A stretch of 64,000 bases of DNA from Branchiostoma floridae (Eukaryota > Chordata > Leptocardii > Amphioxiformes > Branchiostomatidae): the NCBI RefSeq assembly GCF_000003815.2, contig NC_049983.1, positions 21,675,761-21,739,760 on the forward strand. Reading direction: 5' to 3'. This document shows, piece by piece, positions 41,501 to 50,346 of this stretch. The notes below the pieces were generated by a model. The model was not told the DNA's origin and did not search any database. It saw only the letters and a program-made list of their open reading frames with translations. The translations under genes were made by a program, and so were the position numbers. How positions within the stretch are numbered: the stretch's first letter is position 1; the number at the start of each line of letters is the position of its first letter.

Positions 41501-44500
41501 CACCGTATGACTATAACTGAAAACTAACTGAGTGGAGAAGGGCTTTGTACAAGCCATACAGGCCTCTCCCCTCCTCAAAGACTTTTATTTACTTTTCTAT
41601 ACTTTATTGTTATTGTTTTTTTATGTGCAAAAAAAACAAATAAAAAGGAACCACCTTCTCTTCAAAGACTTTGTTTGAGGGAAATAAAAAGGAAGTTAAG
41701 AAGACGAATCTTACCTTTACATTCTCCCTCGAGCAGGACGTGGTTCTCCCGACACTTCTTACACTCGTTTGCCTCCGGTCCAAAACACTCGTCACAGGCC
41801 TCGTTACACTCTGGTTGGGGGGAGGGAAAGGAGAAGATGACATGCGTAAACATCAAGAAGTTTAAAACAAAACTGATCCTTGCAGTTCTGAGAAACCTGC
41901 TAGATGGCCAAACTTTGGTCAAATTCGAAGCAAAATTCTATTATAGCAGCACACAGTTTAAGTTTCTAAATGGTCTGTCAGTCAGTTCCGTCATTTGTCA
42001 AAAAAACATACACAATATCTATAATAAATGTGGAAAAACACAGGACAGTTTGTTGATAAACAGTAGTAAAAGATGTGACGATTGTTGAATTATAAACAGC
42101 AACATACTGATCATTGAGGGGGTATGATGTCATGCTAGAGACAGAACAGCATTGTCAACACTCGAGTAGCATGAACTACAATCTGCATGTGCTTTGTTGA
42201 AAAGTGGTCACTATTACATAGCATCTTCAAATCTCACAGAACAGCTATACATGTAATATAACATTTTCCTTTAAGACATTGTAACAAGCTTATTATAAAA
42301 TAAGTATTACATATATTTTGGAACATAACAAATGCTTAATATAAAACTATAGCTAACAGATGTCTCTGTCTTCTACTCTAAGAAACAACAAAAGATATAC
42401 AGGCTTTTCCAACAAGATTTAAGGATCCACACAAGGTACTAAGACTAAGAGTATTCTACAAGAGCAACAACCTACTAGCTACCTATCTACCTACAGAGGA
42501 GTGTCAGACTAAGATGACGTTACTACAAACATACTGAAACACTTGTGTGCGCCGACGATGTTGGTACAGTAAAATCCCTGGGGGCACGGAGCAGGAGTCT
42601 CTCTCTGACACTCGTCAACGTCTGGTTTAAAAAGTTCAGTCATTCATACTTGTAAACAATCATCAAACTTGTATCTGTACTACTATCAATAGTGATGGGA
42701 GAATATCTAAACTATGTACTAAGTTACAATATGATTGCACAAAATGCAAAAATACAAATTAAATTGGAATCACTTTGGTACGAATTGCTAGTTCAGTACC
42801 AAGGACAGGGAAAATCTAGACAAACTAAACATCTTTCAATTACTGAGTAAAGTCAGGCTACAAAGCTTAGCTTTTTAAAACCTGCTCATACCTAAGTTAA
42901 AATAAATAAGAGTTTAAAAAGCACATACAGTTAAAAAGAATAAGGAATAAAGCTGAAAAAGCTATATATCTAAGGCTTTCTTCTCATGTATAGTGGTTAA
43001 TTGTAACCGTGGATATTGTTTTGTTTGATAGAATTTTGCCTCAAGAATAAAAAGCAAACAGTCTCCAGAAAAACTGTTTATTTATTGGATATGAGGCCAT
43101 AAAAGGTGTGGCCAAATTCTTGTACAAGTGGTGCAAAACTTCATCAAGCTAGACTTCGAGCAAATGCAAGGAAAACAGAGAAAGCGGACCTATGCACCCC
43201 TGCCCCTGCACATAGTTGTACCCCTTGTGACAGGCCAGACAGCCCTCCAGTCCGGGACCCTTACAGGTGATGTTACACCCATAATGGCAGCCTGGGGGTC
43301 AACATGGGGGTTAGGAACAACATGCACAAGTACACAAAATCTGAGGGTCAACGTGGGGGTTAGGAACAACATATACAAGTACACAGACATCTGAGGGTCA
43401 ACATGGGGTTAGGAACAACATACACAAATACAGTAACGCAAAACATGGAAAAACACTGGCAGTGAGCAAATTGTAGGTTAGATGTAACCTCCACCAGGCT
43501 ATCGTACAGTGTACGGGGATCATAGAAGTCGGCAAAAATTGGGAAATTGGCCAGGGGAGACAGTCCACGCTTAGGTGGTGGCCGTCCAACTCCTCTGGTA
43601 GCAGAACTGGGAAATTATTCTCCCTAAAATAGCCAACATAGTCAGTCTGGGAGATACTAGCTTAGATGGATGACCTGTAATCAGACAGAAGATATTACAG
43701 ATGGAAATTTGTGCTAGGTTGAATGATATGCTAGTTAGGATTAACTCTAAGTATTTTTAGTTGTCTGCATGAAATGTACATTTTGTTGAAAAAAAACATT
43801 AGTCTGTCAACTTGTCACAGTCTGTCAGTCACTATTGCAATAAACATAATGACAACATGATTCTGCCAGCTTACATGTAGAGCATCTTAAGAGCTCTACA
43901 ACACAACACAACACAACATTTCAATATACAATGCACCCCTCTATATCTAAACTGTGCTTATGTGGTGAGGGCTGAACTAGATCTCTCAAACACACTGTTT
44001 GTCAAAGGAGGATAAATGGCAATAAATGTTAAAATTGTAATGTCTTTGGGCAACAATTTTCCCTAAAAGTATGTTCCTACCTTTGCAGCTCACATGTGTG
44101 GTGTTCTTGTACTCCTCATAGTGACCAATGGAGCACTGTTCACAGAGCGCCCCCTGGTACCCTTTGTCACAAGTGCAGGCTCCAGTGCCTTCCCTTGTCC
44201 CTTCACCCTGAAAGTGCATATAATAATGATAATATCGGGTGTATTTTGCAGCCAGTAGGTACCCAAAGTGTGGGTAATGAGGCTGTTTAACGTGGTCGAG
44301 GCACCTCCTCGAGCATGGGACCCTCGTTTTACGTCCCTCCCGGAAGACGATTTTGTGGAAAGCTTCGTGAGGCTACAGCAATCCAGACGTCCCATCCAAG
44401 TACATTTGTACTGTCCAGACCGCACGTTGCTTAACTTCCGAGATCAAGGGATCGGGTGTACCAACGCGCCACACGGCCGTAGCTCAATCAATACAGCATA

Positions 44501-47500
44501 TTTTCAGCACAGTCTCAAATGTTATTTCAGCAAATTCCATGAAATTTGTCAAGTAAGTAATAAAAATGTCTCCACTAATTGGAGGGAACATTTTTCATGA
44601 CGTAAAATGTTGAACCAATTCAGTATAGACTATAGTTGCTTGCAACGCACAATTGTACAGGTGAAGTTTAGTGACCCTACACATGGATAAGTGTGAACTT
44701 TATTAATCTAATGTAAGCAAATAGGTACCCAAGGTAACAGTTACTTAAGCAACTGGATAAAGTTTGGAAACCATGACAAAAGATAGCAGATGCCATCTGA
44801 AACATCTGATGATTTCCAAATTCTATCCAGTTGCTTGAGTAACTGTTACTTTGCGCATCTTATTACCTGGATGTCTAATGTTGATTGATGTATGAAATGA
44901 TTAAGTTACAGAGTGTTTATGCAAATGCTATTGAGTAATAAAAATTGCATTCCATGTAACTTACATCACACTTTCCATGGCCAGAGCAGACTTTCTCTCG
45001 CCCAATGGGACAATCTGAAAGAAGGGGAAGAGAGAAACATAACAGTAGGTTTAAATCAAGTGTAATCAAATTGCAATCAAATGTAATGAAAATAAGAAAA
45101 CGTGCATAAAATGCACATATATTTTTTTTGTATGTATGACATGTGTATGTATGTATGTATGTATGTATGTGTATGTATGTATGTATGTGTGTATGTGTGT
45201 GCAAGGAGGTTAAAAACACTCCTTGGTGTGTGTGATGTGTATGTGTGTGTGTATATTTCATATTTTAATATCAACTATCATTTCACATGATAACACAATA
45301 ATAGTGCATTATAATATCAAACAAGACAATCCATCCAGGCTTTCTAGTCAGTAAGAATTTTGTATGTTGTTTGCCCACATACAAACATACACACACACAA
45401 ACACTACTAAAAACATGGCGATGGTACATTTGTAATAAACCTTACCTCTACATCCTGGACCCCATGTGTTGTTGGGACAGCATGCTGGAGAAACAGAAGA
45501 CAGTATTTTTTATTACAAATGTGCAAGAATAGATTCATACTATTAGAATTACACCACAGTGGATACATTTCATCCCTTTCAAAAAGGAATATGGCAATTT
45601 AGAGACAAGTCAATTAACATACACTGTGCATGAAATTCTAATCATCAAAGACAATTCTGTAAGGGATTATCCCTGATGATAAACTTTGAGGAAATGCTGT
45701 GCAGTTTCAGGATTTTTCCAAGAATCCATCATTCTATCTAGTGTCATTAGACAGAATACTATAAGCAAAAAGTCATATTCAATAACAACAGACAGAATTG
45801 GCATTTTTGATATGAAAAACAACTGGCCTGGATAAGAGCAGCAGTGGTGATTAGAAGATAGAAACACATAGAGCTACACATATGTAGAGAAAACCCCTCC
45901 AGATGTACTTACTTTTAACATGGTCTATACACAGCCACTTGTACAAGTTGTCATGAGGACTCTCACTGGAAATAGAAAAAATCATTCAATAAAAAATGTA
46001 CATAGCAACTTTCCTTGTTTCAACGCACATGCACAAAGCGAGTCCTTAGGGGTGTGGTATGCTAATGCATGGGGAATCTGGAAGTGGGGCCCACTTCTTA
46101 GTGGGGACTCAAACTGAATACATGGTGTCTCTGTTCAGTACATGTGTATGTGTGATTCTTTCCCTGTGTGAAGAGGGATACAGACTTAAGTGAACAATGG
46201 GAAGGACTTAAACTAACTAAATGAAGAATTGAGAAGTATAAAAGATGGAGATAAAACTGACTCTTTCTGCCACCACTCCTCCAGCAGTTCCTCATGTTCC
46301 TCCACCAGGGCGTGGCAGGCATGGTTGTCATGCTTACACAGCTGTTCTATGATCTCCAACAGGCGAACCTCGCTGAAACAAACACCAAGGTCACATTCAA
46401 CGTTCTGTCACATTCTGTGCAACCATGACAACCATGTTCCTCCACCAGGGCGTGGCAGGCGTGGTTGTCATGCTTACACAGCTGTTCTATGATCTCCAAC
46501 AGGCGAACCTCACTGAAACATCAAGGTCAACGTTCTGTCACATTCACACAGTTCTGTACTGTCAGGTGCACTGTCAGGTCAGATGGTTAGAGTTCAAATG
46601 AGAGTTTTTGAGTCTCAGCTGTTGTTCGATGCAGGGTTCCAAGTGTCGTCCTTCTCGTAATCTTCAGTTTTTGATATGTCAACATTAATCTTCAAGCAGT
46701 GGGGGGATCATTGAAGACCAAACAAAGCTTCAATTTTGTTATTTTATACTACAATGGTACAGGCAAACTGTTTTCAAAGAGTTAGTTTTAACATTTGAAA
46801 GGCCAAAGCAGCAGCTTTTAGTCATATCATATGACATATCACATAATATCAATATCAATAATATATCACATACGTACTTCTTTGCTTTTCTAATCATAAT
46901 CTCTAATCTACAAGTTTGTACAGTCTACCCTAGACGTCATACTGTCCTTGTCCTACAGTAAAGAAGAGGCGGAGTTCTCTGCTGCTACCAGCATGACAGT
47001 AGGGGGTTTGGGGCTGGCTACATAGAGTAAGACTGTCACTACTCTGAGATCATCTCAACACCAGTGTTAGCAGTGTGTGAAAGCACAGGAGGCATGGAAA
47101 ATGTTTTGGCCCATAGGGGATGGCCTAGGCCTTAGAATGATTTTTTGGTAGTTATAAGTGGCAAAAACTTTGGGCTCCAGGCATTAAGCCTCCCAGCAAA
47201 ATATTGTACACTCCCTTGTAGTCCAACAATTATGAGTCAATCTTGTCAAGTACATGTCTGCTTTTGTACAGAAAATGCTTCTCTATAGAAAAATGTTGCT
47301 GTCAACAAGTTTCAGCTAATAAATGCTAAACATTGTACTGCTACAGTGGTGTTTTAAGAGAAATGAGGAGGGGAGGGGAAGTCGGAGGGAAAGTCATTGT
47401 CAGGGTCAAACTTGTCCAACCTTTCTGATCCGTCCTTCTTCATACCTCTCCACTTAGAGCTGGGGGGTCAACGGCAGTCGTCGTTAGTGTTAAAAACACA

Positions 47501-49622
47501 ACAAACAACAAACATGCAGAGAAAACAAAGATGGCTCTACGTATGTGTTTACGTTGCATACCCCAGCTCAAAAGTGTAAGCTCTGAAAATGTTGTAAAAA
47601 AAGTTAATTCCCATAGCCTTTTCAAAATCGTAGGACCAGTCAATTTTTATCCACTGTATCTAGGTCACGATGTTGGAAGGCAGAGCCCATCCCTCTTCTT
47701 CCACCACCTTTTACCTTCCCAACTGAAGTCAGGTACCTGGGTGAAAAGTGCCTTTTCCAAGGGCACAACATTGATGGCGAATCAGGGCATTCAAACCCAA
47801 GACATCTGGGTTCTGGGCCAAACATCCTGACTGTTCTGCCAACACGATGCCACAATAATTGCAAACATTTTGTTTTTCAGGTGCTGAACAATGGTCACTC
47901 ATTCGAGGATAAGTAAATTCACCCAGTGGACAACAAGTGGGTTTGAAAAGGGGTTCATAACACAAGAAAAGCAAAGTGTGGGACCTAAATCTGCCATGAG
48001 CCTATAACTATAATTACAGTAAATGTAAATGTTTCCTATTGGACATCTAAACTTGTCTTCATTCATAGTTAGGGTATAAAAAACAGTTTCTTCCAAATCA
48101 CTTCAGTGTCACTGATGAAAGGTAGTGGATGCTATCTGAAACGTCTGACCATTTCCAAAATCATATTCAGTTGCTTGAGTAACTGCTTTTTGGCTTCATA
48201 CAGTTTGCAAATTTCAGTTGTTGTTTTTTTTTCTTCTGATTCAAGATACAAGTCCAAATGCAATTAGATTACAACTTTGTTTTCAATGCAACAAGAAAAG
48301 TGTTTCCAAGTGTAAAATAAGTCTTCAGAAGTTGGGGTTGGAAATTTACAGAATGCATGATTTGTGTTTAGAAACCAGAACTACACCAGACTACATCTGC
48401 CTTATCATAGTCTGATCTGCGAGCTCCTACCACCTTGCTACCACATAGTACACCATCCTCTAGTCACCTCTTTCCTACCAGGATCTGGTATTCAGTTGTT
48501 AACAAGGATGAGGGTCCTCAATCATGGTGGGGCATTGTGCCTGTGGTTAAGTAGTTTAAGCCTAATGAACTTACGTGGACTTACAGTAGGGGAATACGTG
48601 TCACACGTGTCATTCGTGCTATGGGTACGTATTTCTAAATCCTGCACTTTGGTATGATATCCTAGTACAAGGGAGCAACACTCTACATAACAATTAACAT
48701 ATCCAAGTTTAAATTTTCACCCCAACAGAATACTGGAACAGGTGGTTCTGGGCTAGTCCATTACAGGGAGGGTTGGACAAGTAGTTTCAAAACTTTTACT
48801 GAAGTTGTAGGTAACAGGTGTCATTTTAAGCATTGAACTCAGTAGTTTTTTTTGTAATTTTTGAATTCAGTTATTTTTTGAATTACTGATAATTCATTAT
48901 ATGCTTTGCATTTTTGATGGTGTTTTTTTCCATACGTAGCTTTATGTCTAAACTTCTAGAAGCGTATGACAACCTGTTGCTCAAACAAACATCTATCCAA
49001 TTTTAGTGTAATAAAGCATCAAATAAAGTAAAAGTCTGCCATAAAATAAGAAATAAAATCTGCAAGATAGGCAACACAATAACCAGAAATTAACAATCAA
49101 TTTGCTTTTCAATAATAGTTTAGATGCCAATCCACTAAAGAACATCTTTTTATATACAGGTTACACTAATGTCATTCTCAGTCACTGATGAAAGATAGTA
49201 GCTGCTGCCTGAAACGTGAATTCATCCGGTAGTTTTTTTTTTTTTTCATTCTGTTTTACATGATATCTTAAGAAATTCTTGACATAACGCCCCCTAAAAT
49301 AAATTGATAACTTCATAACCTACTGACTCATAAATTGGCCATACCCTTCCTTTCTTTCTTTAGCGAGAAAGTACTTTTATACCAAGAGCCTTTCCATATG
49401 TTCTTACCTTCTCCTGTACTCCTTGAGGTATGTCTCCTCCCAGTCGGTGTTTCCCCCTCCGTAACCTCCCTTCTCTGTCTCCGCGTACTTCTCGGCGAAC
49501 CTCTCCGTGATACCCTTACATGTGGCACAGGTCCATTGTGCGGACTCTGTCGGACCGGGCCACAGGAGCGCAAAGAGGATACAGGAAAACACAGCTGTGT
49601 GATACCTCATCTTCCACTTCAT
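38351..49622 (-). CDS. Creld: Creld: cysteine-rich with EGF-like domains protein, complete
   Basis: Thirteen - strand exons join with matching phases to 478 codons plus stop: 49622-49408, 46372-46262, 45965-45913, 45484-45446, 45014-44965, 44207-44081, 43291-43190, 42621-42535, 41810-41715, 41292-41191, 40764-40666, 39896-39756, 38565-38351. Order of parts: signal peptide, a Creld N-terminal domain (CATCKG, GGGNTDWEE), CCPNNTWGPGC, a laminin-type EGF region, a furin-like unit, a calcium-binding EGF (DVDEC), three furin-like units, a second DVDEC EGF, and two hydrophobic segments. This matches vertebrate Creld1 (about 420 aa) but with two more furin-like units. Mammalian Creld proteins act in the ER and Creld1 is membrane-bound; by homology this is an ER or secretory-pathway membrane protein. 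Confidence 0.94.
38570..38990 (-). repeat. Two decayed tandem copies of the Creld exon 13 acceptor edge
   Basis: The real edge (+ strand GGGTTTGTCTGACGGGAAC) at 38565 is repeated as GGCTTTTGTATCTGATGGGAAC at 38691 and as TTTTGGACTGATGAGAAC at 38811. Both are followed by shared ACATATAGACA..ACCTGATAGTTA and GAACAACTGGGG. Spacings are 126 and 120. Copied acceptors remain AG on the - strand. Confidence 0.85.
39440..39700. repeat. Short tandem repeat of about 40 bp in the last Creld intron
   Basis: The motif CTAGAGCTACAGCACACATG, with variants CTATAGCTACAACACA, recurs about six times with insertions of GGAAGGGG or GTCTTGGAATA. Confidence 0.8.
39756..39896 (-). CDS. Creld: Creld exon 12: calcium-binding EGF 2
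   Basis: Acceptor ATTTCTGCAG, donor CAAGAAG|GTAATT, phase 1 to phase 1. It encodes DVDECKTICRLQHEVCTNTI, GSYDCECEEGYERNVRDACV. All six EGF cysteines and the NT.GSY.C core are present. Confidence 0.93.
39897..39960 (-). repeat. Duplicate of the Creld exon 12 acceptor edge
   Basis: TGTCTTACACTCATCAACATCTGTAGAAACAAACAAACACAT in short blocks repeats the real junction CGTCTTACACTCATCAACATCTGCAGAAATAAACAAACACAT. The edge at 39896 is copied at 39940, period 44. The copied acceptor reads CTACAG on the - strand and is intact. Confidence 0.88.
40030..40280. repeat. Further copies of the 37400-37625 dispersed repeat
   Basis: TTCAGCACCAAGGACAGAG and AAAGGTAAAAGGTGCACGAA match the 37.5 kb copies. A shorter first copy ends with CAGCACCAAACAA, so the unit is duplicated here as well. 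Confidence 0.6.
40666..40764 (-). CDS. Creld: Creld exon 11: furin-like unit 4
   Basis: Acceptor TTCCTCCTCAG, donor GTGAGG|GTACGT, phase 1 to phase 1. It encodes ECAPACHGCTGPGPENCKRC, RMGFKQNKQGVCE. It is the closest match to the vertebrate unit CxGAGPGRCKKCSPGYQ. Confidence 0.92.
41191..41292 (-). CDS. Creld: Creld exon 10: furin-like unit 3
   Basis: Acceptor TTTTACCCAG, donor GTATAG|GTAAGG, phase 1 to phase 1. It encodes ECDPLCKGCKGVGPENCVKC, DEGKLADMVDGVCI. It is clearly a paralogue of exons 9 and 11. Confidence 0.92.
41340..41415 (-). repeat. Duplicate of the Creld exon 10 acceptor edge
   Basis: GACTCCCTTACAGCCTTTAC, ACAAGGCGTTGCATTCTAG repeats the coding and splice sequence at 41260-41295. 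The edge at 41292 is copied at 41405, period 113. The copied acceptor is AACTAG on the - strand. Confidence 0.85.
41715..41810 (-). CDS. Creld: Creld exon 9: furin-like unit 2
   Basis: Acceptor CCCCAACCAG, donor GTAAAG|GTAAGA, phase 1 to phase 1. It encodes CNEACDECFGPEANECKKC, RENHVLLEGEC. It has the C-x3-C-x2-C spacing shared with the next two exons. Confidence 0.9.
42535..42621 (-). CDS. Creld: Creld exon 8: calcium-binding EGF 1
   Basis: Acceptor TTTAAACCAG, phase 1 to phase 1. It encodes DVDECQRETPAPCPQGFYC, TNIVGAHKCF. The donor is taken as TTTCA|GTATGT because the earlier GT would create a TAG at the join. DVDEC and C-x-N are the calcium-binding EGF pattern. Confidence 0.83.
43190..43291 (-). 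CDS. Creld: Creld exon 7: furin-like unit 1
   Basis: Acceptor TTGACCCCCAG, phase 1 to phase 1. It encodes CHYGCNITCKGPGLEGCLAC, HKGYNYVQGQGCI. The donor TGCATAG|GTCCGC is weak, but it gives the expected CIDVDEC join to the next exon. Confidence 0.85.
   Translation of the reverse strand, partial: AAIMGVTSPVRVPDWRAVWPVTRGTTMCRGRGA
43292..43440 (-). repeat. 50-bp tandem copies of the Creld exon 7 acceptor region
   Basis: The intron side of the real junction (CTGGGGGTCAACATGGGGG) is repeated as CTGAGGGTCAACGTGGGGG at 43341 and CTGAGGGTCAACATGGGG at 43391. Shared GTTAGGAACAACAT.CACAAGTACACA follows. The copies preserve GACCCTCAG on the - strand. They include almost no exon. Confidence 0.8.
44081..44207 (-). 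CDS. Creld: Creld exon 6: laminin-type EGF
   Basis: Acceptor GCACTTTCAG, donor TGCAAAG|GTAGGA, phase 0 to phase 1. It encodes GEGTREGTGACTCDKGYQG, LCEQCSIGHYEEYKNTTHV. EGEGTRGGSGHCDCQAGYGG..CGQCGLGYFEAERNASH in the human protein aligns without gaps. Confidence 0.93.
44225..44500. repeat. Tentative dispersed repeat with coding-like text
   Basis: GAGCATGGGACCCTCGTTTTA..GTCCCTCCCGGAAGACG and the end GGGATCGGGTGTACC look like the interspersed repeat type seen in many marine invertebrate genomes. I judge this by its general look only, with no second copy in the window. Confidence 0.35.
44725..44855. mobile_element. Foldback element, AGTTACT-AAGCAACTGGATA family
   Basis: AGTTACTTAAGCAACTGGATA on the left is inverted as TATCCAGTTGCTTGAGTAACT on the right, with AAAGATAGCAGATGCCATCTGAAAC inside. 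Half-copies with GATGAAAGGTAGTGGATGC..CTGAAACGT lie at about 48090-48190 and 49180-49220. Confidence 0.75.
44965..45014 (-). CDS. Creld: Creld exon 5
   Basis: Acceptor CTTCTTTCAG, donor TGTGAT|GTAAGT, phase 1 to phase 0. It encodes DCPIGREKVCSGHGKCD, the start of the first EGF-like domain. Confidence 0.9.
45130..45260. repeat. (ATGT)n and (TG)n microsatellite
   Basis: GTATGTATGTATGTATGTAT runs from about 45144, followed by GTGTGTATGTGTGTG repeats. It is intronic in Creld. Confidence 0.95.
45446..45484 (-). CDS. Creld: Creld exon 4
   Basis: Acceptor TTTCTCCAG, donor TGTAGAG|GTAAGG, phase 1 to phase 1, 39 nt. It encodes TCCPNNTWGPGCR, like LCCPAGTFGPSC in the human protein. Confidence 0.9.
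45913..45965 (-). CDS. Creld: Creld exon 3
   Basis: Acceptor CTATTTCCAG, donor GTTAAAA|GTAAGT, phase 2 to phase 1. It encodes ESPHDNLYKWLCIDHVK, like EAPDLFQWLCSDSLK in the human protein. Confidence 0.9.
46262..46372 (-). CDS. Creld: Creld exon 2
   Basis: Acceptor TTTGTTTCAG, donor AAAGA|GTCAGT, phase 2 to phase 2. It encodes EVRLLEIIEQLCKHDNHACH, then ALVEEHEELLEEWWQ. Human Creld1 has ETRLVEVLEGVC..FECHRLLELSEELVESWW. The 5' half is duplicated at 46436-46545. Confidence 0.9.
46430..46545 (-). repeat. Duplicate of the Creld exon 2 acceptor edge
   Basis: The first 77 or so exon bases (from AGGCGAACCTC back to TGTTCCTCCACCAGGGCG), the acceptor and about 30 intron bases recur with very few changes. 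The edge at 46372 is copied at 46512, period 140. The copied acceptor TGTTTCAG is intact. The copy breaks off inside the exon and has no donor. Confidence 0.92.
47660..47850. repeat. SINE-like or other dispersed repeat
   Basis: AGTGCCTTTTCCAAGGGCAC, AACATTGATGG and TTCAAACCCAAGA..CCAACACGATGCCAC form a pattern I know from dispersed repeats in fish and marine invertebrate genomes. The class is not certain. Confidence 0.5.
49408..49622 (-). CDS. Creld: Creld exon 1: signal peptide and N-terminal CxxC region
   Basis: The first ATG in frame gives MKWKMRYHTAVFSCILFALL, with likely cleavage after PTESA. Then come WTCATCKGITERFAEKYAET and YGGGNTDWEETYLKEY. The donor is GAGAAG|GTAAGA, phase 2. Human Creld1 has CHTCRG and FGGGNTAWEE at the same place. 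The frame is open upstream but without an ATG. Confidence 0.9.
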
Positions 49623-50300
49623 CTTAAAACCTTGGTCTGTGTGTTCAGCTGAAGCTGACTTGCATGAAAAGCTAGGCGACAACTTTGGTAGGAAAGGGGG
49701 AGGGGGGTATCGGGACGTTCACTCTCTAGTCGTCGCTACCAGACTGCGTGGCCCAGTCGACGTGTGCTTCCAATATAAAGGCAGTTTTCGTCATACAAAA
49801 TGACGTGACATGTTGTGCTGAAGAGGGCTAGAAGATCCTGGTTCGAGTCCGGACTCGGCGTTTTCAGGGCCCTTCAAATTGCAGGCTTCGCCACCGCGAC
49901 AACAACCTGGCGTTTGTGATGAGGTGTTCTTCAGCTTCACAACCCGGATGCGATCAGCTGTTCGCGGTTACAGTGGTAAGAAAACCTCCTAGAAACTCTC
50001 GTTGGTCACTTTGACACACTGTTCAGCAAACTTTTGTGCATCCTTACAAACTAGGCGACGCCTGGGTAAAAGTTTTACTGGATTTTGAAGACAATTAGCC
50101 GAGAAAACAAGAGTTTTTAACTTCCTGTCCTGCGAAACTCGGCTCCACGTCCATGGGCGCCGCCATCTTGTTTGTGCTGACCAATCAGAGCGCGCCACGC
50201 TGGGGAAGCCCACTTTGACACGCCTGGGATCCCCCTGGTGACGTCATGTACCTCAACACTCCCGCCAAACTAAAGCGTAAAAGTGTTGTCAGAGATAGCA
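49623..50300 (-). promoter_or_regulatory. Creld upstream region and probable promoter
   Basis: From the Creld ATG outward come a UPRE-like TGACGTGA (49801), a YY1-type AAGATGGCGGC on the - strand (50161-50170), a perfect ERSE (50181-50199) and a CRE-type TGACGTCA (50239-50246). The GC content is higher than around it. The start site is probably near the AAGATGGCGGC motif, which would leave a 5' UTR of about 540 bases, possibly with an intron. A TATAAA at 49774 is on the + strand. Confidence 0.5.
50181..50199 (+). promoter_or_regulatory. ER stress response element, CCAAT-N9-CCACG
   Basis: CCAAT, nine bases (CAGAGCGCG), CCACG is an exact match to the ERSE bound by NF-Y and ATF6. The element works in either orientation. 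It lies about 560 bases upstream of the Creld ATG. Mammalian Creld2 is reported to be ER-stress induced through an ERSE. Confidence 0.7.
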
Positions 50301-50346
50301 TACGGATATAAAAGCCCACAGTTATGTTCTTCGAAATGAGGTGGTT

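Noticed and set aside
49835-49862. tRNA-like B box GGTTCGAGTCC
   Set aside because: It is a perfect B box, but no A box, acceptor stem or anticodon arm fits upstream. It is probably chance or an eroded SINE piece.
49989-50213. 74-codon - strand frame with VCKDAQKFAEQC
   Set aside because: It lies in the Creld upstream region and has a CX9C pattern faintly like Creld CKG..FAE. It has no partner cysteines, no matching splice phase and no conserved start.
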